Shown: positions 44,018 through 55,491 of the stretch, piece by piece | Layout: each line of letters opens with the position of its first letter | How positions within the stretch are numbered: the first letter of the stretch is position 1 | NCBI GenBank assembly: GCA_027559495.1 | Contig: JAMXSV010000019.1 | Coordinates: 744,001-808,000, forward strand | Length of the DNA stretch: 64,000 bases | Reading direction: 5' to 3' | Origin: Aurifilum marmelostoma | Lineage: Eukaryota; Ascomycota; Sordariomycetes; Diaporthales; Cryphonectriaceae | Notes under the pieces: model-generated | Seen by the model: only the letters and a program-made list of their open reading frames with translations | Database searches by the model: none | Told to the model about the DNA's origin: nothing | Position numbers and translations under genes: made by a program

Positions 44018-46005
44018 GGCGTAACGATTGTGAGGACCGTTCTTGAATACCGTCAACTCAAAATTATCTCAAGGATTGAGAGCAGCAATTCCGGCTGTGC
44101 GTAGAGGCTAGAAGCAACATTCAAGACCGGGAGAGAACAGGAAGGGTCGTGGCATTATATAGATGATCACTTGGACACTCAATAGTGTTGGGCTATTTAC
44201 CAGGTTTGTTAAAGAGAAGAAAGAAAACAGACTGCGGATCTCGCAGACAGCCAGGATTCGATTCCGCTGTCTTGACCAACTGCAGTGCCACCACATTTTA
44301 CAACACACGCGCGTAGGCATCACCGCGCCTCCAGGCACTTCAGAAATGGGGGTATCAAGCGTGAGTGGGACATGGAAGTACAACGGGTGAAGAGAACAGA
44401 CAACCTATAGCTCAGCCGCACTTAGGTTCTCTCTCAGGAAAGAAAGCCGGACCCAACAGTCGAGCCTTTCTCACTTCTGCAGGCAGCTGAAGCAATATCC
44501 CCGCTGCAGCCTGAGAGTCTAGTGTTCGATCTCAAAGACTTGTCGGAAAGGCTTAAATGGCCACTCTGGTGCGGTTGGAGCTACAAAAGTGAGCCGAGGG
44601 CTGAGAAGGATGACCAACTGCAGCGACCAGAGGGTCCACACAAGCTCACTCCGCCCCCCAGCCAGACCGATTGCTGTTCTGCAGTAACTGGTACTTTTTT
44701 CTTCCTAGATATCTCGTGAATTTTCTAAACCTACAAGGTAGCCGCTGCCGCCTTTGTTCTACGTGGCTCAGGTGGCGCACCACTGTCTCCCTTCCAGATC
44801 CTACAGAATTCGGTTTGCTATGTATTAATTACAGAGTTCGTATTCCACGAGGCTAGCACGATGTTGGGGTAAAAGCGTACAGGAGAAGTTAGGAGAAATG
44901 CAAAATAATGTCAATGGGCACCAGGCCGACCCATCCTTGGAACTACGAGTATTGTTGGATAAGGGTTATACGGAAACTAGTGGTACATGGCTACGTTTCA
45001 ACACCTGGGCAGCTCAACCTGCTGCCGATCGATCACATACCTCCTCTCGAGGCCACCTAGAATTGCAGGAAATTGCATTCATTACGATTCACGTGGATTA
45101 AAGGCTCGTCTGTGTTCATATGCAGGACATTTGTACGTGCTAACAGGGACTTCCGGGTTTCGTTCCCCTTTGGCAACTATTGTTGGCGCGCACGCTGCCA
45201 GCTCAATTTCAAAATGATACACAGCAAAGAGTTAAATGTTTGCTCAGTTACTTCGAGATAACCCACCATAAATGGTAGGATGCACAGACTAGACGACTCA
45301 CAAAGGATATAACCAACTGCCCCAGTCAATTACAGGCTGAAGCCTAGGAGGTTGCTAGCAGAAGAAATTACTTATACCAGTATCACCATTCGGGTTGCAG
45401 ACGCACCAACTGCATTACACCCACGGCCCACAGCCACATCTGCAGGGCGAATCATCCCTTCTCGATCCCTCATTTAGTGGCTAGCATGAGTACACGCGAT
45501 GAGTCACTCCAGGCTCGACAGGTTGCAATGTACTTACGTGCCAGTCTAGTAGCCGTGATATTTTTTACTTCCGTACCAAGAGGGTCGGGAAAACGTTAGG
45601 TAGAGCATGAGTTTGAGTATTGATTACCAGATCATGGGCACTACATGGTATGGCCAATACCAAAGACGGACGTCTGTGGTAGATTGGCTGTGGGTGCTGC
45701 GATGTCCTGGCTACTTCGATTCAGAACCAACATGACGTCGACGACGCTGTGATTGCTTGTCGTCAGTGAAAATGAAGAAGCTAAAGCACCCAAATATGTT
45801 TGTAGCGAACACAACAACAACAAGAAACAACACAAGAGCCGAAGATGCACCCATGAAAAAATAATTGTATATATTGAACGCGCTTCAAGAAGTGTAGTTT
45901 TAACACTAATTAGCAAGCTCTCCCAGGAAACCCCCTCCGACGCCGTGAAAATGCCATGCTAAAAATGAGCCCACCCGCTTAACAAACAGCCCGAGACGCT
46001 CCCAC
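44018..46005. other. Intergenic region, 2.0 kb, no supported gene
   Basis: No gene is supported. Two adjacent small hairpins lie at about 44238-44273. The segment 44700-45950 is moderately AT-rich with stops in every frame. The minus-strand protease promoter is at its left end. Confidence 0.5.
44238..44273. repeat. Two adjacent short inverted repeats
   Basis: CTGCG/CGCAG with a 5-nt loop is followed directly by GACAGC/GCTGTC with a 14-nt loop, about 220-255 bp upstream of the aspartic protease start. A B-box-like GATTCGATTCC lies in the second loop, but no tRNA fold fits. Confidence 0.4.
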
Positions 46006-47050
46006 TCAGTAGATCAGCTGGTCGTCATAGGCCCGCACGCTCTCCAGGTACTCCTTGACCTGGTCATAGTCCTTGCACACGTGCGTGGCATCCCAGCCGT
46101 CGCTACCCGAGTTGTCGTCCGGGAACGTGGTGGCCTTGCCCTCGAGGGCGGTGTCGGCGGCGCACAGCACCGCCTGGCGCATGTAGGCGATGCAGTGGAT
46201 CATGTGCCAGTGGTGGTCCTCTGGGATGGGGTGACCGGAGGACAGGCCGGAGTAAGTCTGGGCGATGGTGTACTGGAGTGGAGTTATCCTTGTTAGCGAT
46301 GGTAACGATGATGATATTAATACATATATATATATATAGATGCAACGTACCAGGCAGTGGATCTGATGAGTGACCGAGGTTGTGAAGACGGTCATGCCCT
46401 CGTACCACTGGATGGGGTGTGGGAGGTTGTTGTACTTGTAGGTGTCGTTGACCCATTGGAAACCCATGCCGACTGCAAAAGCAGAAAGTAAAATCCGTCA
46501 GTCATTGATCAAGCCATACAAGACGGGGCGTGAAATGGTTGGCAGTGTCCATACCAGGCATGAGGTTGTTCCACTTTTGCAGAACCTCATCCGTAAAGAA
46601 CTCGGACGTGTTCATGGGCGCATACGAAGTGTCGTACTCGAACCGCGTCAGCTTCTGGTTGACTGCCGCAGACAAGAACAACATTAGCAACCCTTCCAAC
46701 AAGTCGTGCGTGTAAATGGGAACACATGGGCGGTGGCACCAACATCTCGGTCCGACACCCGTCATGTCGCCCACCACCTGCCACTGGTCTATCGGCGCCT
46801 CCTTCATCTGGTTCCGGGCCAGCAGGACAAGGATGATCAAGAGCAGCGTCGTGTCCAGCATCCACCGCGAGGAGCAGAGGATGCCGCGCAGCGTCTGCCT
46901 CTTGGACTTCCTCTGCATCTGTTGTGCCTGCCACGACGACTTCTCCTCCTCGCCCATCAGCGACTCGACCTCGGTGCTGGACCTCGAGCTGTGGTCGTGC
47001 TCGTGCTCTTCCGTGTTGAGCTGGACGGTCTCATACTTGTGGGATGCCAT
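46006..47050 (-). CDS. UstYa-family (DUF3328) oxidative cyclisation-type protein
   Basis: This is a type II membrane protein of the UstYa family, whose known members oxidise or cyclise peptides in ustiloxin, cyclochlorotine and similar pathways. Exons in transcript order are 47050-46744, 46662-46555, 46472-46351 and 46272-46006 (267 residues). A cytosolic tail rich in Glu/His/Ser is followed by one hydrophobic helix at 63-78. Then comes the family pattern VGDMTGVGPRF and NTSEFF...KWNNLMP. Both diagnostic HxxHC motifs are present: HQIHC (174-178) and HMIHC (202-206), thought to bind the catalytic metal. Intron 1 has the weak donor GTTGGT, chosen because it restores the GPRF motif. Intron 3 contains a TA microsatellite (about 46325-46338). 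No peptide precursor with Kex2-type repeats, P450 or synthase lies nearby, so its substrate is unclear. Confidence 0.88.
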
Positions 47051-49021
47051 TATGTCGGTGGATAGAAGAGAGATAGAAATTAAATGGTAAGGGCAAAGAA
47101 CCAGTTGCCTGCGTGAAGAAACGAATGGAAAAGAAAACCGTCCAGCGTGGAAGTTTATCGTCTTGGGTCGAGGTGAGCTCCTGAGCTATCTTCCTGAGGC
47201 CAAGAGAAAGAAAAGAGAGGGGAAAAGAGACAAAAAAAAACCAAAAGGGAAGAGAAGACGGCGTTTTTGCTTCTTGAGCACCCATATTGCTAGCAGACCA
47301 CGATCATTGGCGCATCTGGGACGAAAGGGGGCCGGGATGAGGCTCAAACAGACTCGAGACGAGACGATGGCGGTTAAAAACCCAAAACGGGGAAGAGACA
47401 GCGATCCTGGGCGAGTCGCGCGTTTCAAGGGCTTCAACTGCTTGTTCCCCCCCCCGCAGCGACACACGGGACTGGGGCGTGTGCCAAGGGCATATTGTCT
47501 TCGTAAGTCTAACCTTGAAAGAGAATTTCTATAGTCTATTCTGCAACACTGTATCGAATTCAGGCAATACTAAAATCCAGTCCACGGTTTAAGCTGTTGT
47601 TTACTTGTTTATGGTGGTACTGTGAAGAGTCCCTTGTGGTGATCCATCCATTCAGGGCGGAGACCAGATAGACAGGAGCCAGCCAAGTAAGGAAGAGCCA
47701 ATGCTTTCCCCTTTATTTGACTTGACGAAAATATCTTCACGTTATCTCGTACCTGCAGCTTCGTATATGAGTAGTTCGAAGTTTTTTTGTCGCTCGATAC
47801 TCGTCTATGGCGTTTGTGAGCTGGTCGCGAGCGCTCGTTGGCGAAAGGGTCCAGGCTCACTATACCACAAGTTCCTTCACCCCTGGGATCAAGGCTGCTG
47901 TTTTCGAAAGAGAATGAGGAATCTTGAGCAGTACAAACGCTCGCGATGCTTTCTGCTGGCGCTGCACGAAACGGCAGCGCCCCGCCCGCCGCTAGGGCTC
48001 AGTTTCAAAGCCTGGGGGTGCCACTGTAGGAATGAACTATAGTACAAGTACTATGACACTAACGCATAGTATGAGGGACCCAGTCATTTTTTTTCTGGGC
48101 TTTTCCCACGCTTACAGACAAGCTTACAAGTGCCCTTGCAGCCGGCAGATCAGCGTGCTAACGTTTGACGCCGAAGCTTGGTTTGGCGACTTGATTTACT
48201 TGGTAGCAATCCCGTAAAGTTGAGGGGGAGAGAGACTGTTTCGAACAATAGCCCTCTTACACTGCAGTCAAGTCATCCCTTCTAGACCACGGCTTAGGAC
48301 GGCACACCTCGCGCGCTGTTGCCTCTTGATCGAGTGGCAGAATCTCGCCCTCCTTGGCGTGCAGTAGCCTCGACAGGATGCTTCTGGGGCCGGTGTGGCA
48401 GGTGCCGGTGTGGGGATCCCAACATTTCTCCTGCAGCTGTCAATCCTTGGTGTGTACCCGCCTCGCCCATATGCCTGCCTGGATGATTGTGTATATGCTG
48501 TAGATCTTGACGAATACTCATCTGTCTCGCTGATCATTGCTGCGGTAAGGCCCATAAGCCCCCGATCGCCTTTGTTTCCAACAACCTGCAGAGGATGAGG
48601 GGCGGGGGGCGACATCGTCTCTGGCGGCGTGCATCTTGCCAAGACCTTCCAGCCTCCTCCACCATACGCGCCATCAGACAGACACGGACCAATTGTTTTG
48701 TACACAACAGCAGCTGCAGGCCCTTCTCCTATAGTATATGTACCACCGGCAGACGGCAACCCGTGCCGTGGGTGTTTAAGAGGGAGGCGGAGGAAGAACG
48801 TGGCTGTCGACCCGAGTGCAATGGCCCAACCGCGATGCTTGGCGTCCATCGTGTCGTTCCGAGTACAAAACCTTGCCTTGGGCCCATCTATGATGGTGGC
48901 ATACGAGCTGGATGCAGAAGACTTGTGATATCTGACGCCAGTGCTGTGAATCTCTCAACCGCCTGGTCAAAATCCTGCCAAGGCCGTGTCTCCAGACAGG
49001 AGACTCCCAGTTACATGGACC
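47051..49021. other. Intergenic region, 2.0 kb, no firmly supported gene
   Basis: A C9 run lies at 47447-47455. A minus-strand frame of 193 codons (48268-48849) and overlapping plus-strand frames at 48595-49047 are open, but none has a domain, a clear start or splice evidence, so I leave it unannotated. Confidence 0.45.
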
Positions 49022-49987
49022 ATGACCATCATGACGAGACCATCTAGCCGAGACAAGCTTGTAGGGAAGAGAATAGCCATCATCGGAGGCACTTCAGGGT
49101 ACTCTTAGCACAGGCCCCTCCATGGAACTTTTGGGGCATGAATGAGGCTGACATGGCAACCCTCTTGTCCTTACCAGCATCGGCTTCGGCACAGCCCGCG
49201 TCCTCCTCGATTACGGCGCCCAGATCACCATCATATCAAGCCAACAAGTCCACGTCACCGAGGCCGTCGACCGCCTCAATGCTGCCCGCCCTTCATTGAT
49301 TGACCCCCCGCACCCTCTTTCCCCCCCCTCCGGTTAAGGGCCACGCAGGCGACGTGCGCGACGAGGCTACCTTCACGGCTTTTCTGCGCGCCGCCGCGCC
49401 CTTCGACCATATGATCTTCACCTCCGTCGACAGGACCATCCGTGGCCCTCTTGCGGCAGCAGACCTCGCCGACGCGAGACACCTCTTTGGCGCGAAATCC
49501 TGGGGCAGTATCGTGGTGGCCAAGGCCATAGCCGCGCACGACGACGTGATCGCGCCAGGCGGCTCGCTGACGCTGACGGCGGGCGTGGCGGGGCTGCGAG
49601 CTGGTAAAGGCGCGGCGATAGGGGGTGCGCTGAACGGCGGGCTGCTGTCGCTGACCCAAGGCTTAGCGCTCGAGCTGGCGGACAAGAGGGTCCGTGTCAA
49701 TACGGTGGTGCCGGGCCTGTGCCGGACGGAGCTATGGGCCAAGCAGGGCCATTCTCGCGAGGTGCAGGAGGAGGTGTGGGCGACGGGGGCGAGGGAGCTG
49801 AGTGTTGGTTTTGTAGGGTGCCCGGAGGATGTGGCAGAGGCGTATTTATATCTTGTGAGGGCGGACTATGCAAATGGGACGACAGTGGTTATTGGTGAGA
49901 GACAGGCTTCCTTCGCACTCGTGAGACTCTGGTCGCTTGCTAATCCTTGTTGTCTGTCTTCTTCTAGATGGCGGTCAGCACATCTAA
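49022..49987 (+). CDS. Atypical short-chain dehydrogenase/reductase, apparent +1 frameshift at a C run
   Basis: This is an NAD(P)-dependent SDR-fold protein. Exons are 49022 (or in-frame ATG 49031) to 49098, 49178-49894 and 49968-49987; the introns are 79 and 73 nt, both GT-AG. The cofactor motif GGTSG-IGFG spans intron 1. The C-terminal VVPGLCRTELW and VIDGGQ are family-typical. The segment after the active-site strand (LTLTAGVAGLRAGKGAAIGGALNGG) has no Tyr-x-x-x-Lys, so classical SDR catalysis is doubtful. The frame changes between ARPSLID and PVKGHAGDV, where there are a C6 run (49304-49309) and a C8 run (49321-49328); one C too many gives about 267 residues. An extra intron there is less likely. 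No pathway partner is evident. Confidence 0.75.
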
Positions 49988-51467
49988 AAGCCTCAATGGT
50001 GTTTACCTCCTCAGCATTTACGAGACCCAAGACTATATCAGCCCATATACGGTGGACAAGGAGATGTTCCCCCTGTTGACTCGGTGACGCTCACGATTCT
50101 CATCACCTTGGAGGCCATCTCGAGGGACGACGTCGATATACAGCTGCTTGATAATCATCAGCTTGAGACCAAGAGCCAACTATAATGTGCGAACTAGCCC
50201 CGGTGTTCACTGGACTTGGCCGCCTGCCTGCAGGCGTCCGTACGTAGTCAGCAGTAGCGATTGCAGTCGGGCTCTGCAGTGATGCCTGTTTGTCTCTCCG
50301 TGGTGTTCCTCAATCGTGGAGTCTGTCTCGTGCTGTTTGAGAAGAGAAGCAATCTGGGGATACCCACCCGGTATGACGCCTGGAGGGAGAGTGCGGAATT
50401 AGTGTCAGGCGTCTAGATGTAGCGCCGGGACTGGTCACTTCCCTCGTCAAGGGCCAGTTTGCTAGCCCTTGGCAGGTGCTACCTGGTATTACGGCCCCGT
50501 TCCTATCAGAGCCTCTTCTAGGCCACACTGTATGGGTGTGAAAAGGACTTCAGGTGATCAGAAATCATAGGGGCGAAAAAAACCCCATGTCCTCTTCTCT
50601 ACGGGACAGGTGCATCATGGTGGCTTGGAAACGACCTATCAAGATGGACGGATGACTGATGGTGATTGGCCCATTGAGGCTAGAACAGGCACACCTGTGA
50701 GAGAAGTTGCTTTTGGCCGTTGGTGTTGCAGGCGTGGCTTCCCTCCTTGATACATTATTACCACCACCCAGTACTGGCTTGTGTGGTACGTACTTTCCCT
50801 CCTTGCATACAGCATCCCGCCATAGTTGGAGCCTTGATTAGGTAAGAGCACGAGGTACGGCACTACCAAAGTACAAGAGTACCTCGAGGCACTTCCTCGA
50901 CCTGGGCCAGAGTCCCTCTTGCGCCCCTCCTTTTTCATCTGTTCCCTCTTCTCCATCATCCTACACCCCTCTGTTCCGCTCTCAAACTCTCACGAGCCCT
51001 TTGCCTCGCCTTGTTGTCGCTCCATTGCTGCTTGTCGCCGCCATCAGCTGGTATTCTGGACCTGACGCAACCGCTCCGCACGGCCAGGACACCACACCCA
51101 CTGCCAAGATGGATTGAAGAGAGCGACTCGACTGAGATGGCCTGGAGCAAGAAGGCGCTTCTCCAGAGCCCTTGATCCAGACAGCAGAGGATTCGAAAGG
51201 GAAAAAATCCAAGCAACAAGAAGAGAAAATTCACACGGCGATGTCCCAAGTTTTCGTCACCAGCAGAAGCTCAGGTAGCTCAGGCAAAAGTGACAGTGAC
51301 TGGGCTGGGATGGGAGTTGGGGGTGGTATGTGGCCACTGACCAGGGGCACACACTTAGGCCGCTGCCAATGCCATCTGCCGCCTACCACACAGCAACCAA
51401 TACAGCACAAAGCGGCAGGGCACCGCTACTTCAGCGGGGCGCCATCCATCCCACCAAGCATGATTTG

Positions 51468-51491
51468 CAGCAGCAGCAGCAGCAGCAGCAG
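51468..51491 (+). repeat. (CAG)8 microsatellite
   Basis: Eight perfect CAG units lie in a non-annotated region; the 201-codon frame covering them has no other protein-like feature. Confidence 0.8.
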
Positions 51492-53535
51492 TAGCCAGCG
51501 GCTCCCAGATGATCGCCGCCACCATCGGGATTTTTTCTATGCACTCAGCGCAGCATCAGAAATGAGCCAGGGGGCGCTGGCAGGCCTGCTAGGTTTGCTA
51601 GGGGAGATTCGAAAAAGACCGGCTGATCTGACCTTGTCTGGTCTGGGTCTTCTGGCTACTGGGAGAGACAGAACCCAACGCTTGTGGCGGCGTGTCGCCG
51701 AACCTTGCATTACACTGCGAGCGGTAGGCTGCCTGGAATCTGTGCTCCTTGGCCTCTGGAGTCGAACGATACCATGAGAATTGATCTTGGGCGTGTTCGG
51801 CTGCCGTGCTTAGTCCTGTCAACTTCCCGCTGAGGCTCAATGCGATAGGATGTTCATCTGACCATCCCTCCTCGACCGACACAGCCGGCAGTGTTCAGGC
51901 TCAACAGCCTTCTCTGGACAGCACATCATCAGCTTCTGACCAGCTAGTGGCGGTGGCACCATGTTTCTGCTCCTCCATTATCCCTCCTCTCCTGGATTTA
52001 GAGACGTCATACATGCCATGGACCGTCCAAGAGCACCGACCATTCGATAATCACACAGTCGGCATCCAGACTCAATCATCCTGTACGAGTTACTACATTG
52101 TACTATTGAGAAGAGGAAGAGCCAACCAAAGAACGGACGGGTCGAGGGTGTGCGGCAGAGACGGAGGCGGCGGCTGTCGACGGATCTAAGGGAGGATGGA
52201 TCGAGTACCTCGGCTCACGCCTAGGGGTGTGTCAGCCTCTCCTGTTCCACGCCTCTCCTCTTCTGGTCTAGCCTGTCTCGACGGGCGGACAAAGACAAAG
52301 ACCAGGGCGAGCGGTGCGTGTCCGCGGGGAGCAAGTGGGAAGATTCTCCTCTCGTTTTTCCCCCATGGAACTCAAGTCGGTTCGGTCACGAATCAATCGC
52401 TGCTCCGGTACGTATGACCCTTTCTTGCTCTGCCACATGCCCCTGTTTCCGCACTTTACCTGCTGTAATCTTGTTCCTGAGCTTCCATTTCGATGCTCTG
52501 CCCTTCTAATTCGATGGTCGCTGCCCGGCGCGAACGCTGAACGTTGCCTCAAGTCATCGAGTCGCTGGGACCTGTTTGGCTGTTTAATTTTTTTATTCCC
52601 CCCCCCCCCTGCCCACTACAGCTGTATGCTACAGCCGCCAGTCCTGGTACTGCACAGCACACTTACCACTGGCACAGCCATACTTCCTACTACTGCAGAC
52701 CAGCACCCATCATAGCAACAATAACCTCTATTACCCGCCCCCCCCAAAAAAAAAAGAAAGAAAAAAGAAAAAAAAAACACAGGTCGAGTCAGCTTCCCTC
52801 TACAAACTGGCCTCTCTCACCTTTCCTTACTATCTATCCCAACCACACCAAACTATACCGTCACGCAACATACTTTGAAGCATCTATGTAATACGCATCT
52901 CTTTCTTTTCTACTCCCTTCTTTATTTGTGTCTATACCTGCGTTGTCAATTACGTTCGTCCACTATTGTCTCTCGTACACTTATTTTATACTTTGCGTTT
53001 GTTTTCCCCTCTTCTTTTCTCGGCTGCATTTCTTTTTCTTTTTCTCTTTTATTTTCCCCCTTTTCCATGTTTGTCCCTGTTACAGCACACCTTGAAAAAG
53101 ACGACCACTGTGTTATTTGTTGTGTGCTGGTTGGTGGTGGTCTTCTACACTGATATCCTGCCCCTGTCAACTCTATTTTTCATAGGCTACCTCTGAACCT
53201 TCACACAGCTAGTTGTGGTGCAGCCAGAGAGGCCACTCACTGAAGCGGCTTTTTAGCAGGGCTCCACCCTGACTCACGGACCACTGACCCCCCCCCCCCT
53301 CTCTTCCCCCCCTTAGTGAGCAGTGAGCCCCCCTACCGCACAATCACTCGCTGTCCAGCCAACACTCTTCCACTGTGGGCAAGTGCTGCAAGCAATCCCT
53401 GTGGCAGCCTGGACCACATCAGATCACTGCTGTTCAGTGTCCCATATCCGCGCAGCACCCCCCCAACACAACCCCCCCAGCCAAGGACGACTGAACCTGC
53501 CCACTCACTGCAAGCTTGCAGCGGCAATCAGTTCC

Positions 53536-53560
53536 CATCGCATCGCATCGCATCGCATCG
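53536..53560 (+). repeat. (CATCG)5 tandem repeat
   Basis: Five perfect pentanucleotide units lie about 355 bp before the SWI1 start codon, probably in the leader or promoter. Confidence 0.8.
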
Positions 53561-53914
53561 CGACCCGGACTGACGCGACTGACCTCCTTCCACACCCCGT
53601 CGCGTATCACCTGCGGTCCCTCTCGCGCTAATTTTCATCTCGACACCTCGTTACTGTTCTGCTTTGATGATTGGCCGCGTCTAACTCTTGTCCTTATCCT
53701 CCCCACAGACCTGAATTGACGACACCACTCAAGGCCATCTCCAGCCAGATGGGTTCAGCCACCGACGACGTCTCCTCTTTTTCAGCCTCGACCACCATCG
53801 TCATCCCCACCAGGACAGTAGCTGTCGCGCCCTAACTTCGAGCTCTATTCTTCCTACTCCCCTGCCGCCGCCGTCGTTGCTCCCCACCGCACCGTCGGTC
53901 GCCCGCCTCCAGCC

Positions 53915-54988
53915 ATGTCATCCTGGGGCATGAACGAGGCTGCTGTCCCCAATCACAATGGCAACGGTTTCCCAAACATGAACGACCCAAATGCCGCCCA
54001 GGCTGCCGCCTCGGGGATGATGGACCCCTCCGCCTTCATGACAAACGCCGGCGCTGGCCAGTTTAACCAGGCGCAATACGCCCAGGCGCAGATGATGGCC
54101 ATGCAGAACGGCCAGATGCGCAACGCGTCGCCGTCTTTTCCCAACCAGATGTATCAGACAAATCCTGTCATCCCTTCCAAGCGACCGCGCCCAAGAGAGG
54201 ACAGCATCGCAAGTTCGCCGCGACAAAATCCTGGCATGCTGCCGACCTCGCGCGCGGACACGCCACAGCAGGCCAATTTTCCTGGCTATCCACAAGGTGG
54301 CATGCAACAACCAGGCTCAGGACAGCCGTCTCCATATCCGCATCTGCAGGCTAACGGGTCCGCGAACGCGACACCCTCGCCTATCATGGGCAATAACCCG
54401 ATGCGACCAGGCAGCGTGCCGCAACGCGTGTCCACGACATCGCCTCACCCCTTCTCCCCCGCAGCCCAGCAGCAGCAGTTTGCACCTCAAGCATCACCGG
54501 TGCCCTCAGAGCAGGCCGGCACGCCTCAGCCACACTCGTTCATGCCGCAGGGCATGCAGCAGGGCGGCTACCCGCAGGGCTACAACCCGAGCTTCAGCGC
54601 CCCGAGCCCTTCGCCTGCCCGACCTCCCTCGACCTCGAACGCGATGGGCGGACAGATGATGCCGCAGCAGATGGGCCAGATGCAGCCGGGCATGATGCAG
54701 CAGCCAGGCCAGATGGGCATGGGCCAGATGGGAGGAGCCCAGATGAGCCAGATGGCGCAGATGCAGCAGATGGGCAAGATGGGCCAGATGCCCAACCAGA
54801 TGTTCGCGCCGGGTATGGCCCAACCTCGTAATGCCATGGAACAGCAGAAGATGATGTATCAGATGCAGCAGATGCAGCGACAGGGGCAGATGGGGAACAT
54901 GCAGATGCCCTCCCAGATGCCGGGTCAAGTGCCCGGACAGAACATGGCGCAGCAGCAGCACCAACAGCATCAACAGCCACAACAGCAT

Positions 54989-55023
<35 letters not shown>

Positions 55024-55428
55024 GAGGAATTTCATGGCACGGCAGCAAATGTCCAATGGACAGATGCCGTCAAACGTCAACCCTGCGATGCGTGCACAAC
55101 AGCCCGGGATGACGCCACAGCAGGGCATGCGAGCTCAGACTGGCGCAGACAACTTCATGAAACAGGTCGCCACGTTCATGCAGCAGAAGCAGCTGCCCTT
55201 CGATCCGAACCCCATGCTTGGCGACCGTCCTATCAACCTCATGAACCTGTTCCAGATCGTCTTCAAGCACGGCGGGTGCAACTCTGTCACGCAGCGTAAC
55301 GGCTGGGGCCAGATCTCGCATGCGCTCGGCTTCAACCCCATGCAGATGCCCATGGCACCCCAGCAGTTCAAGATGATCTACGAGCGCTCTCTAAGGGCCT
55401 TCGAAGATCACTATCGATCCCTCAGGAG

Positions 55429-55491
<63 letters not shown>

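Larger units (their letters stand above)
49988..53914. other. Long upstream region of SWI1 gene, 3.9 kb
   Basis: No protein gene is supported. The last 1.2 kb is pyrimidine-rich and repeat-laden: C12 at 52598-52609, a C/A-rich tract at 52738-52778, C12 at 53288-53299 and a (CATCG)5 repeat. A (CAG)8 repeat lies at 51468-51491. This may include a long, possibly spliced 5' leader of the SWI1 transcript; several short ATG frames there would act as upstream ORFs if transcribed. Confidence 0.5.

Noticed and set aside
44238..44290. tRNA-like segment with B-box-like GATTCGATTCC and hairpins
   Set aside because: The T-stem would have mismatches at key pairs, no A box lies at the right distance, and no cloverleaf can be drawn on either strand.
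48268..48849. 193-codon minus-strand frame
   Set aside because: No recognisable domain or conserved start; kept only as an unexplained open frame.
51172..51777. 201-codon frame with poly-Ser from the CAG repeat
   Set aside because: The open frame is helped by the microsatellite and the rest has no protein-like features.
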